Position numbers and translations under genes: made by a program. A stretch of DNA of 64,000 nucleotides from Streptomyces vilmorinianum (lineage in GTDB: Bacteria > Actinomycetota > Actinomycetes > Streptomycetales > Streptomycetaceae): contig NZ_CP040244.1 of NCBI RefSeq assembly GCF_005517195.1, positions 4,358,001-4,422,000 on the forward strand, given 5' to 3'. Within the stretch, counting starts at the first letter, position 1; every line of letters starts with the position of its first letter. Positions 48,837-59,347 of this stretch are shown piece by piece. The notes under the pieces were generated by a model. The model did no database searches and was not told the origin of the DNA. It saw only the letters and a list, made by a program, of their open reading frames with translations.

Positions 48837-49618
48837 CACCCCTCCTCCCGCTTACGGGCCTCGCGGCGCGTGACGGCGCTCTCGGTCGCGCCTGTGATGG
48901 CGGAGATGATCTCCTCGGTGGTGGTGGAGCGCTTTTCGAAGAAGCCGTTGTTACGGCCCAGGCGCAGCACCGCGATCCGGTCCGCGACCGCCATCACGTC
49001 CACCATGTTGTGGCTGATCAGGATGGTCCCGAGGCCGTGGTCGCGGAGCCGCTCCACCAGGTCGAGGACCTCGGCGGTCTGCTCCACGCCCAGGGCGGCG
49101 GTCGGCTCGTCCAGGATGACGACCTTCGGTTCGCCGATCAGGGAACGGGCGATCGCCACCGTCTGGCGCTGGCCGCCGGAGAGGGAGGCGACGGGGATGC
49201 GGACGGTGGGGATGCGGATGGACAGGGTGTTGAGCAGTTCGCGTGAGCGCTGCTCCATGCGGACCTCGTCGAGCACGCCGAACCGGCGCAGCTCGCGGCC
49301 GAGGAAGAGGTTGCCGACGACGTCGAGGTTGTCGCAGAGCGCCAGGTCCTGGTAGACGGTGGCGATGCCGAGGTTCTGCGCGTCGTGGGGCCGGTTGATG
49401 GTGACCGGGCGGCCCTCCCACGCGATGACGCCCTCGTCGGGCGGGTTCACCCCGGCGATCGCCTTGACGGCGGTGGACTTTCCGGCGCCGTTGTCACCGA
49501 CGAGCGCGACGACCTCGCCGGCATGGACCTCCAGATCGAAGTCCGACAGCGCCTGGACGGCGCCGAACCGTTTGGAGACTCCCCGCAGTGTGAGCACAGG
49601 TGCTTCCGGCAACTTCAA
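48836..49618 (-). CDS. xylG: Sugar ABC transporter ATPase
   Basis: 260 residues, a single nucleotide-binding domain: Walker A GDNGAGKST (about 39-47), signature LSGGQRQTVAIARSL, Walker B VVILDEPTAALGVEQ, switch ISHNMVDV. E. coli XylG has two such domains; actinomycete xylose/ribose-type systems often have one. It overlaps or abuts the xylH start. Confidence 0.88.
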   Translation of the reverse strand: MKLPEAPVLTLRGVSKRFGAVQALSDFDLEVHAGEVVALVGDNGAGKSTAVKAIAGVNPPDEGVIAWEGRPVTINRPHDAQNLGIATVYQDLALCDNLDVVGNLFLGRELRRFGVLDEVRMEQRSRELLNTLSIRIPTVRIPVASLSGGQRQTVAIARSLIGEPKVVILDEPTAALGVEQTAEVLDLVERLRDHGLGTILISHNMVDVMAVADRIAVLRLGRNNGFFEKRSTTTEEIISAITGATESAVTRREARKREEG

Positions 49619-49699
49619 CCGCCTCCTCCGCTCGCCCGCCGTACGGGCCGCTCCCGCCGTACGGGCCGCTTCACCCCCACCGGCATGAAACGCTCGCGG

Positions 49700-50794
49700 C
49701 TACTCGAGACCGGCCTCCTCGCAGGCCGCGGCATACGTGGGCGTGCAGATCTCCTGGACGGTGTACAGACCGTCCTTGACGACCGTGTCCTTGATGTTGT
49801 CCTTGTGCACCACGACCGGGGTCAGCAGGCTCGCCGGCACCTTCTCGCCGCTGCCGCTGGTGACGGTGGTGGGCGTCAGGGACTCGGGGATCTCCTTGCC
49901 CTGGGCCAGGTTCACGGCCATCGTGGCGGCGGCGTCGGCCTCCGGCTTGTACGGCTTCTCGACCGTGATGGTCTGGGTGCCGAGGAGGATCCGCTGGATC
50001 GCGTCGAGCTGTGCGTCCTGGCCCGTCAACGGCACGTTGATACCGGCCGCCTTGAGGGCGGTGGCGATGCCGGCGGCCAGGCCGTCGTTGGCCGAGTAGA
50101 CACCGACGATGTTGTTCGCGCCCAGAGCGCTGATCGCGCCCGCCATCTGCTGGTTGGCGTTGTTCGGGTCCCAGTTCGGGGTGTCGTACTCCTTGCCGAT
50201 CTTCACCTTGCCGTCGAGGACGGAGTGGGCTCCGGCCTTGAACTCGGCCGCGTTCGGGTCGGTCGGCGAGCCGTTGTGCATCACGATCTGGCCCGTCCCG
50301 GCCTTGTCGCCGAGCGCCGCGAGGAGGGCCTCGCCCTGCAACTCGCCGACCTTGCGGTTGTCGTACGAGACGTACGCGTCGACGGGGCCCTGCGCGAGGC
50401 GGTCGTACGCCACGACCTTGACGCCCGCGGCGTTGGCCTTCTGCACGGAGGACTGGATGGACTTGGCGTCCACGGCGTCCAGGATGAGGACCCGATCGCC
50501 CTTGGCGAGGGCGGTGTTGACCTGCTGTTGCTGGGTGGTGGCACTCTCGGCCGCGTTGTAGTAGTCGATCTGCGCGTCGGGTGCCAGCTCCTTGATCTTC
50601 TGCTCGATGTACGGCCGGTCGAACTTCTCGTACCGCGTGGTCTTGCTCTCGGGCAGCAGCAGACCGATCTTCACATCGCCCTGCCCCGTGGTACCCGTCC
50701 CCGAGTCGTCGTCCGTACAGCCGGTCGCCAGCGCCCCGAGGGACAGAGCCGCGGCTCCGGCCAGCGCTACCGCGCCACGCCATGTGCGGGTCAT
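49700..50794 (-). CDS. xylF: Xylose-type sugar-binding lipoprotein
   Basis: 364 residues. Lipoprotein signal with lipobox LATGC (Cys about 26), then a periplasmic-binding type-1 fold: KIGLLLPESKTTRYEKFDRP, ILDAVDAKSIQSSVQKANAAG, GVYSANDGLAAGIATALK, PLTGQDAQLDAIQRI. This is the XylF/ChvE group (xylose, glucose or arabinose). GAAAGGAG precedes the ATG. Followed by xylG and xylH. Confidence 0.88.
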   Translation of the reverse strand: MTRTWRGAVALAGAAALSLGALATGCTDDDSGTGTTGQGDVKIGLLLPESKTTRYEKFDRPYIEQKIKELAPDAQIDYYNAAESATTQQQQVNTALAKGDRVLILDAVDAKSIQSSVQKANAAGVKVVAYDRLAQGPVDAYVSYDNRKVGELQGEALLAALGDKAGTGQIVMHNGSPTDPNAAEFKAGAHSVLDGKVKIGKEYDTPNWDPNNANQQMAGAISALGANNIVGVYSANDGLAAGIATALKAAGINVPLTGQDAQLDAIQRILLGTQTITVEKPYKPEADAAATMAVNLAQGKEIPESLTPTTVTSGSGEKVPASLLTPVVVHKDNIKDTVVKDGLYTVQEICTPTYAAACEEAGLE

Positions 50795-50865
50795 GGGAGG
50801 CTCCTTTCGTACGCCCCCCTCCCCTTCACCGGGAGAGCGCGGGAGACGAGGGTGCACATATGGCC

Positions 50866-50880
50866 CTAATACGACATTAG
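50866..50880. promoter_or_regulatory. Inverted repeat upstream of xylF
   Basis: CTAAT-ACGAC-ATTAG, a 5-5-5 inverted repeat in an otherwise unusually AT-containing patch, 72 bp before the xylF start. Candidate operator for a sugar repressor. Confidence 0.4.
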
Positions 50881-50963
50881 CGGCAACCCGTGGACCGGCA
50901 AGCGGATGGACCACGCCCACCCGCGCCGTCGACGTTCACGCGGTGACGTTCACGCGGCTCGGC

Positions 50964-51404
50964 TCAGCCGGCGCGGCGGGAGCGGGAGCGGTTGCGGGAG
51001 CGGTTGCGGGCCAGGCCGCCGAGGACCACGGCGGCCAGGCCCACCACCAGGGCCACGACCGCCCCGCCCAGCCCGTTGCCGGTGCCGAGGCCACCGTCGG
51101 AGGTGGCCACGACCACTGCGCCGAGGGCCATGCTGATCAGCCCCGCCCCCAGGGCGACGGCGACCCCGAGTCCTCCGGTGTCGGTGCCGAAACGACCGGC
51201 GGGCCGGGCCAGGGCCAGTCCACCGATGACCAGGCCGACCAGGCCCACCAGCGCGGCTGTGCTGGCCCCGAGCCGCCCGGCGCTCATGGTGGTGACACTG
51301 GCGGCGACCGGCTGGACCGCGACGTGCGCGGCCGCCGGTGCGGCAAGCAGGAAGCCTCCGAGCAGAGCGGCTGTGGCGGCGGCGAGCAGGCGACGGACGG
51401 ACAT
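50964..51404 (-). CDS. DUF6223 family membrane protein
   Basis: 146 residues: a signal-like first helix (RLLAAATAALLGGFLLAAPAAA), then membrane segments STAALVGLVGLVIGGLALA, VAVALGAGLISMALGAVVV and AVVALVVGLAAVVLGGLA, ending in an Arg/Ser-rich tail (NRSRNRSRSRR). It fits DUF6223, a Streptomyces family of unknown role. Divergent from the histidine kinase. Confidence 0.7.
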   Translation of the reverse strand: MSVRRLLAAATAALLGGFLLAAPAAAHVAVQPVAASVTTMSAGRLGASTAALVGLVGLVIGGLALARPAGRFGTDTGGLGVAVALGAGLISMALGAVVVATSDGGLGTGNGLGGAVVALVVGLAAVVLGGLARNRSRNRSRSRRAG

Positions 51405-51621
51405 GAGGTGCTCCTTCTCTTCCTACGGCGGGACGCCCTCCCTCTACGACCGGGCGCTGTTCGAGCATGTCCCGCGGCCCCACCGCCGGTCGTCCCCCGA
51501 GCGCGGACACTTCGCGCTGCCGCCGACGCGGCAGAAGCCGCGCAGGTACCGCGTCCGCGGTAGGCGGCAGGGCATCCGTACACAGGACTACCCGGCGCCG
51601 GCGTCCGGCTAGGGTGCACGC

Positions 51622-52743
51622 ATGAACAGGGGACGATTCGATGCCGGGAACTGGCTGATCGCCGCCGGAGTGGCGGCGTTCCTGTTGGTCACCGGGCTGT
51701 CCGGCGACCACTCCCCCACGCATCTCGACCCGCTGGGCTACGTGTTGCTGACAGCCGGGGGTCTCGCGCTGGCCGCGCGCCGCCGGGCGCCGCTCGTCGT
51801 GCTGGCCGTGACCGGGCTGTGCGCACTGGGTTACCAAGCCCTCGGGATCGACGTGCCGGCCGTCGCGTACCTGTTCGCGGTGTACGCCTCGGTACGGGCG
51901 GGGCACCGCGCCGTCACGGTGGTCGCTTCGGTGATCATGCTGGTCGCGCTTCCGCTCGCGCTCCTGGTCTCTCCCCAGGACCTGTCCGTGGGTGAGGCGT
52001 TCACGCACACCCGGGACGTCCTCCAGCTGGCCTGGCTGATCGCCGCCGGTGCGGCGGGTGAAGCGCTGCGCCAGGCCGAGCGCCGGGCGGACGAGGCCGA
52101 GCGCACCCGCGAGGAGACCGCGCGACGCCGGGCCGACGAGGAGCGGCTGCACATCGCGCGGGAGCTGCACGATTCGCTCACCCACCAGATCTCCGTCATC
52201 AAGGTGCAGGCCGAGGTCGCCGTCCACCTGGCCCACAAGCGAGGGGAACAGGTGCCGGAGTCCCTGCTGGCGATCAGGGAGGCCGGCCGTGAGGCGGCCC
52301 GGGAACTGCGGGCGACCCTGGAGGCGCTGCGCGACGACGACAAGAACCCGCCGCACGGGCTCGGCCACGTCCCGGACCTGGTGGAACGGGCGCGGACGAC
52401 GGGCCTGGACGCGAAGCTGACGATCGAGGGCGACCCCCATGACGTGCCGGCCGCGGTGGAGCGGACCGCCTACCGGATCGTCCAGGAGTCGCTGACCAAC
52501 GTCGCCCGGCACGCCGCCGCCGCGACGGCGTCGGTACGGATCGACTACCGTCCCGACGCCCTGGTCATCCGGGTCGACGACGACGGCACGGCCACACCGG
52601 AGACCGTGCCGGCGCCCGGCGTCGGACTGCTGGGGATGCGCGAACGGGTCACCGCGCTCGGCGGTCGCCTGCGGGCCGCACCGCGCGGCGAGGGCGGCTT
52701 CTCCGTACAGGCCGAACTTCCCGTCGACCGGACGACGTCATGA
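51622..52743 (+). CDS. Two-component sensor histidine kinase (NarL-partner type)
   Basis: 373 residues with four or five N-terminal membrane segments (about 10-145), a coiled helix (LRQAERRADEAERTREETARRRADEE), a HisKA_3 dimer domain with phospho-acceptor His in LHIARELHDSLTHQISV, and an HATPase with ESLTNVARHAAAATASVRI and DDDGTATPE ... GVGLLGMRERV. The signal is unknown. It overlaps the response regulator (ATGA). Confidence 0.9.
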   Translation: MNRGRFDAGNWLIAAGVAAFLLVTGLSGDHSPTHLDPLGYVLLTAGGLALAARRRAPLVVLAVTGLCALGYQALGIDVPAVAYLFAVYASVRAGHRAVTVVASVIMLVALPLALLVSPQDLSVGEAFTHTRDVLQLAWLIAAGAAGEALRQAERRADEAERTREETARRRADEERLHIARELHDSLTHQISVIKVQAEVAVHLAHKRGEQVPESLLAIREAGREAARELRATLEALRDDDKNPPHGLGHVPDLVERARTTGLDAKLTIEGDPHDVPAAVERTAYRIVQESLTNVARHAAAATASVRIDYRPDALVIRVDDDGTATPETVPAPGVGLLGMRERVTALGGRLRAAPRGEGGFSVQAELPVDRTTS

Positions 52744-53414
52744 TCCGCGTCCTGCTGGTCGACGACCAGCCGCTCCTGCGCAGCGGATTCCGCGCGCTCC
52801 TCGACATCGAGGACGACATCGAGGTGGTGGCCGAGGCCGGCGACGGACTTGAGGGCCTGCTCCTGGCCAGGGAACACCTGCCCGACATCGCGCTCATCGA
52901 CATCCAGATGCCGGTCGTCGACGGCATCGAGGCGACCCGGCGCATCGCCGCGGACCCGGCCCTGGCCGGGGTGCACGTCGTCATCCTGACCAACTACGGC
53001 CTCGACGAATACGTCTTCAACGCGCTGCGCGCCGGCGCGGCCGGATTCCTCGTCAAGGACATCCAGCCGGAGGACTTCCTCCACTCCGTGCGCGTCGCCG
53101 CGCGCGGAGACGCCCTGCTCGCACCGTCGATCACCCGCAAGCTGATCGACCGGTACGTCACCCAGCCGCTCGACACCGGCACCGGCACCCGCACCGGCAC
53201 GGGGCTGGAAGAACTGACCGCCCGCGAACGCGAGGCCGTGGCCCTGGTCGCGCAGGGCCTGTCCAACGACGAGATCGCCGACCGCATGGTGATCAGCCCG
53301 ATGACCGCGAAGACCCACATCAACCGGGCCATGACCAAGCTCCACGCCCGCGACCGCGCCCAACTCGTCGTGCTCGCCTACGAGTCCGGCCTGGTCGTCC
53401 CGCGCGGGTCCTGA
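52740..53414 (+). CDS. NarL-family response regulator
   Basis: 224 residues: receiver domain (about 3-120) with phospho-acceptor Asp in IALIDIQMPVVDG and acidic pair DD at 8-9; then a LuxR DNA-binding domain (about 155-215; LTAREREAVALVAQGLSNDEIADRM, SPMTAKTHINRAMTKL). Cognate of the preceding kinase. The linker has a Gly-Thr repeat (TGTGTRTGTG). Confidence 0.92.
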   Translation: MIRVLLVDDQPLLRSGFRALLDIEDDIEVVAEAGDGLEGLLLAREHLPDIALIDIQMPVVDGIEATRRIAADPALAGVHVVILTNYGLDEYVFNALRAGAAGFLVKDIQPEDFLHSVRVAARGDALLAPSITRKLIDRYVTQPLDTGTGTRTGTGLEELTAREREAVALVAQGLSNDEIADRMVISPMTAKTHINRAMTKLHARDRAQLVVLAYESGLVVPRGS

Positions 53415-53451
53415 CGTCCGCGCACCCGCGCGCCTCTGGCAGGCTGGGCGC

Positions 53452-54351
53452 ATGATGTCAGGGACCGCCGAGGAGTTCACGGCCCACCGCCCCAGGATGT
53501 TCCGCCTGGCCTACCGGTTGCTCGGTTCCGCGGAGGAGGCGGAGGACGCGGTGCAGGACGCCTATCTGCGCTGGAGCGGCGCCGACCGTGCGGCGATCGA
53601 GCACCCGTGGGCCTGGCTCGCCAAGGTCGTCACCAACCTCTGCGTCAACCGGCTCACCTCGGCCCGTGCGCAGCGCGAGCGGTACGCCGGGCCGTGGCTG
53701 CCGGAACCGGTCTTCACGCACGACGGTTCGCTCGGCCCCATGGAGTCCGCCGAGCAGTGCGACGCCGTGTCGACGGCGCTGCTGGTGCTGCTGGAGCGGC
53801 TCACACCGACGGAGCGTGCGGTGTACGTGCTGCGCGAGGCGTTCGGCTACAGCCATCGCGACATCGCCGGGGTCGTCGAACTCAGCGAGGCCAACTGCCG
53901 CCAGCTGTACCGCAGGGCCGTCCAGCGGGTGGCGACGCCCGAGGCCCGCTTCGCGCCGACGGTCGAGCGCCGGCACGAACTCGTCGAGTCCTTCGTCACG
54001 GCGGCGCGCGAGGGCGACCTGGCCGGGCTGGAGAAGCTGCTCGCCCAGGACATCACGTGGTGGAGCGACGGCGGCGGCAGGGTCACGGCGGCGCGGCGCC
54101 CCATCATCGGCCGGGAGAAGGTCATGCGCTTCCTGGTGGGCAGCGCGCAGCGGTCCCCGGGCGCATGGACCCTCACGCTCGCGGAGGTCAACGGGGCGCC
54201 GGCGCTGATCGCGCACACGGCGGAGCAGATCACCAGCGTCGCCACCTTCGAGTTCCAGGGTGGCCTCATCTCCCAGGCACGGGCGGTGATGAACCCGGAC
54301 AAGCTCCGCTTCGCGAGCCGGCAGTTCGCCGCCATGACCCCAGGGGTATGA
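53452..54351 (+). CDS. ECF41-family RNA polymerase sigma factor with SnoaL-like C-terminus
   Basis: 299 residues: sigma-2 (about 15-80, FRLAYRLLGSAEEAEDAVQDAYLRW), sigma-4 (about 110-165, LTPTERAVYVLREAFGYSHRDIAGV), then a C-terminal SnoaL-like domain (about 180-290). The motifs WLPEP (linker) and NPDKLR near the end are the trademarks of ECF41, whose C-terminal domain controls the sigma activity instead of an anti-sigma factor. Lies next to an NmrA/epimerase-type gene, the usual regulated partner. Start ATG 53452 or 53455. Confidence 0.92.
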   Translation: MMSGTAEEFTAHRPRMFRLAYRLLGSAEEAEDAVQDAYLRWSGADRAAIEHPWAWLAKVVTNLCVNRLTSARAQRERYAGPWLPEPVFTHDGSLGPMESAEQCDAVSTALLVLLERLTPTERAVYVLREAFGYSHRDIAGVVELSEANCRQLYRRAVQRVATPEARFAPTVERRHELVESFVTAAREGDLAGLEKLLAQDITWWSDGGGRVTAARRPIIGREKVMRFLVGSAQRSPGAWTLTLAEVNGAPALIAHTAEQITSVATFEFQGGLISQARAVMNPDKLRFASRQFAAMTPGV

Positions 54352-54381
54352 CCCAGGGGCGACCGGGGCTCGCGGGCGGGC

Positions 54382-54404
54382 TGTCACATCCGCGGGCGCT
54401 CGTC
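54382..54404 (+). promoter_or_regulatory. ECF41-type promoter candidate
   Basis: TGTCACA (54382-54388), the known ECF41 -35 element, is followed by CGTC (54401-54404), the known -10 element, 66 bp before the oxidoreductase start. The 12-base spacer is shorter than the approximately 16 usually reported, so function is uncertain. Confidence 0.4.
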
Positions 54405-54469
54405 GGTTCTTCATGGTTGACGGGCGCTCCAGCGGGGAGCGTCCTCCCATCGAAGGGACGACATCTGCC

Positions 54470-55219
54470 ATGACCACGATCCTGGTGACCGGCGGCACCG
54501 GAACGCTCGGCCGGCCCGTCGCCGAGCGGCTGCGCGCGGACGGGCACGAGGTACGCGTGCTGAGCCGGCACTCCCGGCCCTACGCCGTGGACCTGCGCGA
54601 GGGCACGGGGCTGGCCGCCGCCGTCGCGGGCGTGGACACGGTCGTGCACTGCGCGAGCTCGCCACGCGGCGGCGACGAGCAGGCGGCACGGCATCTGATC
54701 GAGGCCGCTCGCCGGGCCGGGGTGCGGCATCTGGTGTACGTCTCGATCGTCGGCGTCGACCGGGTGCCGCTCGGGTACTACCGGACCAAGCTCGCCGTGG
54801 AGGGGATGATCCGGGAGTCGGGTCTCGGCTGGACCGTGCTGCGCACGACGCAGTTCCACGACCTGGTGCTGCAGGTCCTGGAGGGCTCGGCGAAGTTGCC
54901 CGTCATGCTGCTTCCCGCGGGAGTCGCCGACCAGCCGATCGAGGTGACGGAGGTCGCCGCCCGACTGGCCGAGCTCGCCGCGGGGGCGCCCGCGGGGCGG
55001 GTGCCGGACATGGGCGGCCCCGAGGTCCGTACGTTCCCGGAACTGGCCCGGGCCTATCTCCGCGCGGTCGGACGACACCGCCCCCTCCTGAACGTGCGCC
55101 TGGCGGGCAGGACGTACCGCGCGTTCCGGGCCGGTGGGCATCTGACGCCGCCGGAACGGGCCGTGGGCAAGGGCACGTTCGAACAGTTCCTGGCGAAGCG
55201 GTTCCCCGCGCGCGACTGA
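54470..55219 (+). CDS. NAD(P)-binding (NmrA/epimerase-like) oxidoreductase, ECF41 partner
   Basis: 249 residues, Rossmann fold: ILVTGGTGTLGRPVAERL (glycine-rich loop GGTGTLG), VDTVVHCASSPRGGDEQAA, RHLVYVSIVGVDRVPLGYYRTKLAVEG. It belongs to the atypical SDR/NmrA group. Genes of this kind (carboxymuconolactone decarboxylase, oxidoreductase, epimerase) are the usual ECF41 targets. A TGTCACA element lies upstream. Confidence 0.85.
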   Translation: MTTILVTGGTGTLGRPVAERLRADGHEVRVLSRHSRPYAVDLREGTGLAAAVAGVDTVVHCASSPRGGDEQAARHLIEAARRAGVRHLVYVSIVGVDRVPLGYYRTKLAVEGMIRESGLGWTVLRTTQFHDLVLQVLEGSAKLPVMLLPAGVADQPIEVTEVAARLAELAAGAPAGRVPDMGGPEVRTFPELARAYLRAVGRHRPLLNVRLAGRTYRAFRAGGHLTPPERAVGKGTFEQFLAKRFPARD

Positions 55220-55278
55220 CGCCCGCCCCTGGCCTGCCGGGGGCGCGGGCCGGGGACGACTACCGGCAGAATCCCGGC

Positions 55279-56319
55279 ATGCCGATTCGCTACCCCCGCC
55301 CTCTGCTTCCTGGTGACCGCATAGCCGTCACCTCTCCTTCCAGTGGTATCGGAAAGGAGCTGCGCGCACGCCTGGACGTCGCGATCCGCTCGGTGGAGGA
55401 ACGCGGTTACGAGGTCGTCGTCGGTCGTTGCATGGACGGCACCGGACACGTCAGTGCCCCCGCCGCGGAGCGCGCGAGCGAGTTGACGGAGATGCTGACC
55501 GACCCCTCCATCAGGGCGGTCGTGCCGCCGTGGGGTGGGGAGACGGCCATCGACCTGCTGCCCCTGCTCGACTGGGAGCGGATCCGTCAGGCCGAACCCA
55601 CCTGGCTGGTGGGGTACTCGGACATGTCGACCGTCCTCACCCCGCTGACACTCCTGACCGGTATGGCGACACTGCACGGCTCCAACATGATGGACACCCC
55701 CTATCGGGTCCCCGAGGGGCTGCTGTCGTGGCTGGACATCGCCGCCCTGCCCGAAGGGAGCCGGTTCGTCCAGACCCCGCCGGGCCGTCACCGCTCCGAC
55801 GGCTGGGACGACTACCGCACGTTCCCGGAGGTGCGGGAGTACACGCTCAACGCCACCGGCTCATGGACCCGGCTCGACGGCGACGGAGACGGTGACGGAG
55901 ACGTGGAGGTCGAGGGGCGGCTCATCGGCGGCTGCATCGAGACGCTGTCCAACGCGGCGGGAACGCCCTACGGCGACGTCTCGGCGTTCGCCCGGGCGCA
56001 CGCTCCCGAGGGGCTGCTCGTGTACGTCGAGGCGGCGGAGCACGACGCCTTCACCATCTGCCGCACCCTGCACGGCATGAGGCTGGCGGGGTTCTTCGAC
56101 CACGCCAACGCGATCCTCGTCGGTCGCACTTCGGCGCCCGACAGGGACTCGCTCACCCAGCACGAGGCGGTCCTCGACGCGCTGGGAAGCCTCGGCGTAC
56201 CGATCATCGCCGACATGGAGTGCGGCCATGTCCCGCCGTATCTCCCCCTCGTCAACGGGGCCCGGGGCCGCGTCGTCCGCTCCTCGACCCGCAACGAGCT
56301 GGTCCAGACACTGGACTGA
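55279..56319 (+). CDS. S66 peptidase (LD-carboxypeptidase / MccF-like)
   Basis: 346 residues. S66 landmarks: RIAVTSPSSGIG opening, nucleophile Ser in VGYSDMSTVL, and C-terminal catalytic Glu/His in GLLVYVEAAEHD and ECGHVPPYLPLVNG. The family includes LD-carboxypeptidases that trim peptidoglycan and MccF enzymes that inactivate microcin C-type nucleotide antibiotics; sequence alone does not choose. A short Asp-Gly repeat (LDGDGDGDGD) comes from a repeated GACGGx unit. Confidence 0.88.
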   Translation: MPIRYPRPLLPGDRIAVTSPSSGIGKELRARLDVAIRSVEERGYEVVVGRCMDGTGHVSAPAAERASELTEMLTDPSIRAVVPPWGGETAIDLLPLLDWERIRQAEPTWLVGYSDMSTVLTPLTLLTGMATLHGSNMMDTPYRVPEGLLSWLDIAALPEGSRFVQTPPGRHRSDGWDDYRTFPEVREYTLNATGSWTRLDGDGDGDGDVEVEGRLIGGCIETLSNAAGTPYGDVSAFARAHAPEGLLVYVEAAEHDAFTICRTLHGMRLAGFFDHANAILVGRTSAPDRDSLTQHEAVLDALGSLGVPIIADMECGHVPPYLPLVNGARGRVVRSSTRNELVQTLD

Positions 56320-56563
56320 CCGCACACCGCGCATCTGCGGACGCTCACGAGCGGGGGGCCTCCGCGCGAGGGAGCCGGATCAGGACGGCGGAGAACGGGT
56401 CGGGAAGGCCCGGGCGGTCGAGCGGATGGCCGTGGCGCTCCCGCCGAAAACCGTGGCGGGTCGAAAACCCGTGGCAGGTCGAGGCCAACGTCGATACGCT
56501 CCCCTCGATGACGATTCACTCAGCTATCAGATTGGGGGTCCCGTCCGCGCAAGGTGAGTGCTG

Positions 56564-58009
56564 ATGCTCCCTTGGACCGCGAACGAGGATTCCCGCCTTT
56601 CCTTCTGGCTGCGCGTGCGAGAGTTCGCCGTGCCGGCCTCCATGATCGAGACTGCGACCGTCCGCCGGCGTGCCGGGGACTGGGCAGGGGCGTGCGCCGC
56701 CGCAGGCGTGGATGTCGATCTCCGTCTCCGGCCGGTGGCGCGCACCCACGGCCGCGAACTCGCGGCCCGCATCCGGGCCGACCTCCGCCATCTGGCTCCT
56801 GACCTGCTGCGCTGGCACATGCCGAGGATCGCTCCTCATGGCCTGCTGCGCCCGGGCCTGACGATCCCTCTGGCGCGATACGAGGTCGAGGGGCACCACG
56901 CCCCACACCCGCTGCACCTCGTGGCCCGGACCGCGCCGGCGTGGGCGGACGCCGGCCAGCGGATCAGCCTCGCGCTGTGGGACGGATCCCGCTCCGGGGC
57001 CGACGCCCGACGCCATCCGCACCCCCGCCCTAACCGGCGGTTCCGGCTCGACCTGCACCGCCACCTGTGGGACGCACGCAGGACCGACGAGTTGCGGATA
57101 CGCTCCGGGGCCGACCGGCCGCCGACCGGCGACGACCGGCCTGGGTCGGACCCGGAACCGCCGGCGATGGTGCCGCGGGACCGTCACTGCGACGTCGACC
57201 GGTGGGCGGCCGAGGCGGAGATCCTGCTCCACGCCGAGGGGAGGCCCGCCCGAACCTTCGCCGTACGACTCGGGGCGCGGCAGCGGCTGCTCCTGGACCT
57301 GGTCGCGGACAGCGACGGCCTCGGCCTGCCGCCCGTCCTGCGGATCGCCGCGACGCCCACGGACGGCAGCGACTCCGCGCTACCCGTCCTGCCCGACGCG
57401 GCGACGTGGGTGCTGCCCGACCTGGAGCTGCTCCGCACCGGCTCGATCGAGGTCGACCGACTGCACCCGCTGGTCGCCTCGGCGCTCGTATCGGATCACG
57501 CACCGGCCGGTCCCGACCGGGCGGTGGACGGGACGCGGGACGGGGCTCCCGACCATGCTCCGGACCGGGCAGGGGGAACACGCCTCGTCGAATGCCGGGG
57601 AGACCTCCACAGGATCGGCTTCGTCGACGGGGTGCTGGCCGCCCTGGACCACGATCCGGCCGAGATCCACCGCGAGGAGCTGCTGGCCGCCCTGACCGGG
57701 ACCCCACTCCCCTGCCTGCGGGCCATCGACATGGCACACCGTCAACCGGACTGTCTCACCGGCGTCCGTGAACGCCTCCACCATGGCGACACCGCCGGCG
57801 CGCTGGCCGTCGTCGAGGACCTGCTGGGCCCCGACGCGACCATGCGCGGCGGTGCTCTACGGGACGCACTGCGGGCGGCCGCGCAGCGCCGGATCACGTA
57901 CGGACTGTTCAGGGCGGGCCTCGTCGGCCCGGGCCCCGACCGCATCCACCCGGGCGGGCCCCGTCCCCGCGCCCACCGCTCGCACCCGCGCCACGCGAGG
58001 GACGACTGA
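56564..58009 (+). CDS. Unknown protein, first gene of MoxR-VWA cassette
   Basis: 481 residues, no family recognised. It is rich in Arg, Asp and Pro and ends in a basic tail. No membrane segment or signal. Its place directly before a MoxR ATPase and a VWA protein, on the same strand, suggests a shared function, perhaps the substrate or adaptor of the pair. ATG 56564 with AAGGTGAG upstream is chosen; GTG 56558 is possible. The preceding 244 bp have no gene. Confidence 0.62.
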   Translation: MLPWTANEDSRLSFWLRVREFAVPASMIETATVRRRAGDWAGACAAAGVDVDLRLRPVARTHGRELAARIRADLRHLAPDLLRWHMPRIAPHGLLRPGLTIPLARYEVEGHHAPHPLHLVARTAPAWADAGQRISLALWDGSRSGADARRHPHPRPNRRFRLDLHRHLWDARRTDELRIRSGADRPPTGDDRPGSDPEPPAMVPRDRHCDVDRWAAEAEILLHAEGRPARTFAVRLGARQRLLLDLVADSDGLGLPPVLRIAATPTDGSDSALPVLPDAATWVLPDLELLRTGSIEVDRLHPLVASALVSDHAPAGPDRAVDGTRDGAPDHAPDRAGGTRLVECRGDLHRIGFVDGVLAALDHDPAEIHREELLAALTGTPLPCLRAIDMAHRQPDCLTGVRERLHHGDTAGALAVVEDLLGPDATMRGGALRDALRAAAQRRITYGLFRAGLVGPGPDRIHPGGPRPRAHRSHPRHARDD

Positions 58010-58072
58010 CCCGCGCCCTCCCCCCACCCCCCCGGCCCACTCCGCTCGACCACGAACACACAGGTGATCACC

Positions 58073-59343
<1,271 letters not shown>

Positions 59344-59347
<4 letters not shown>

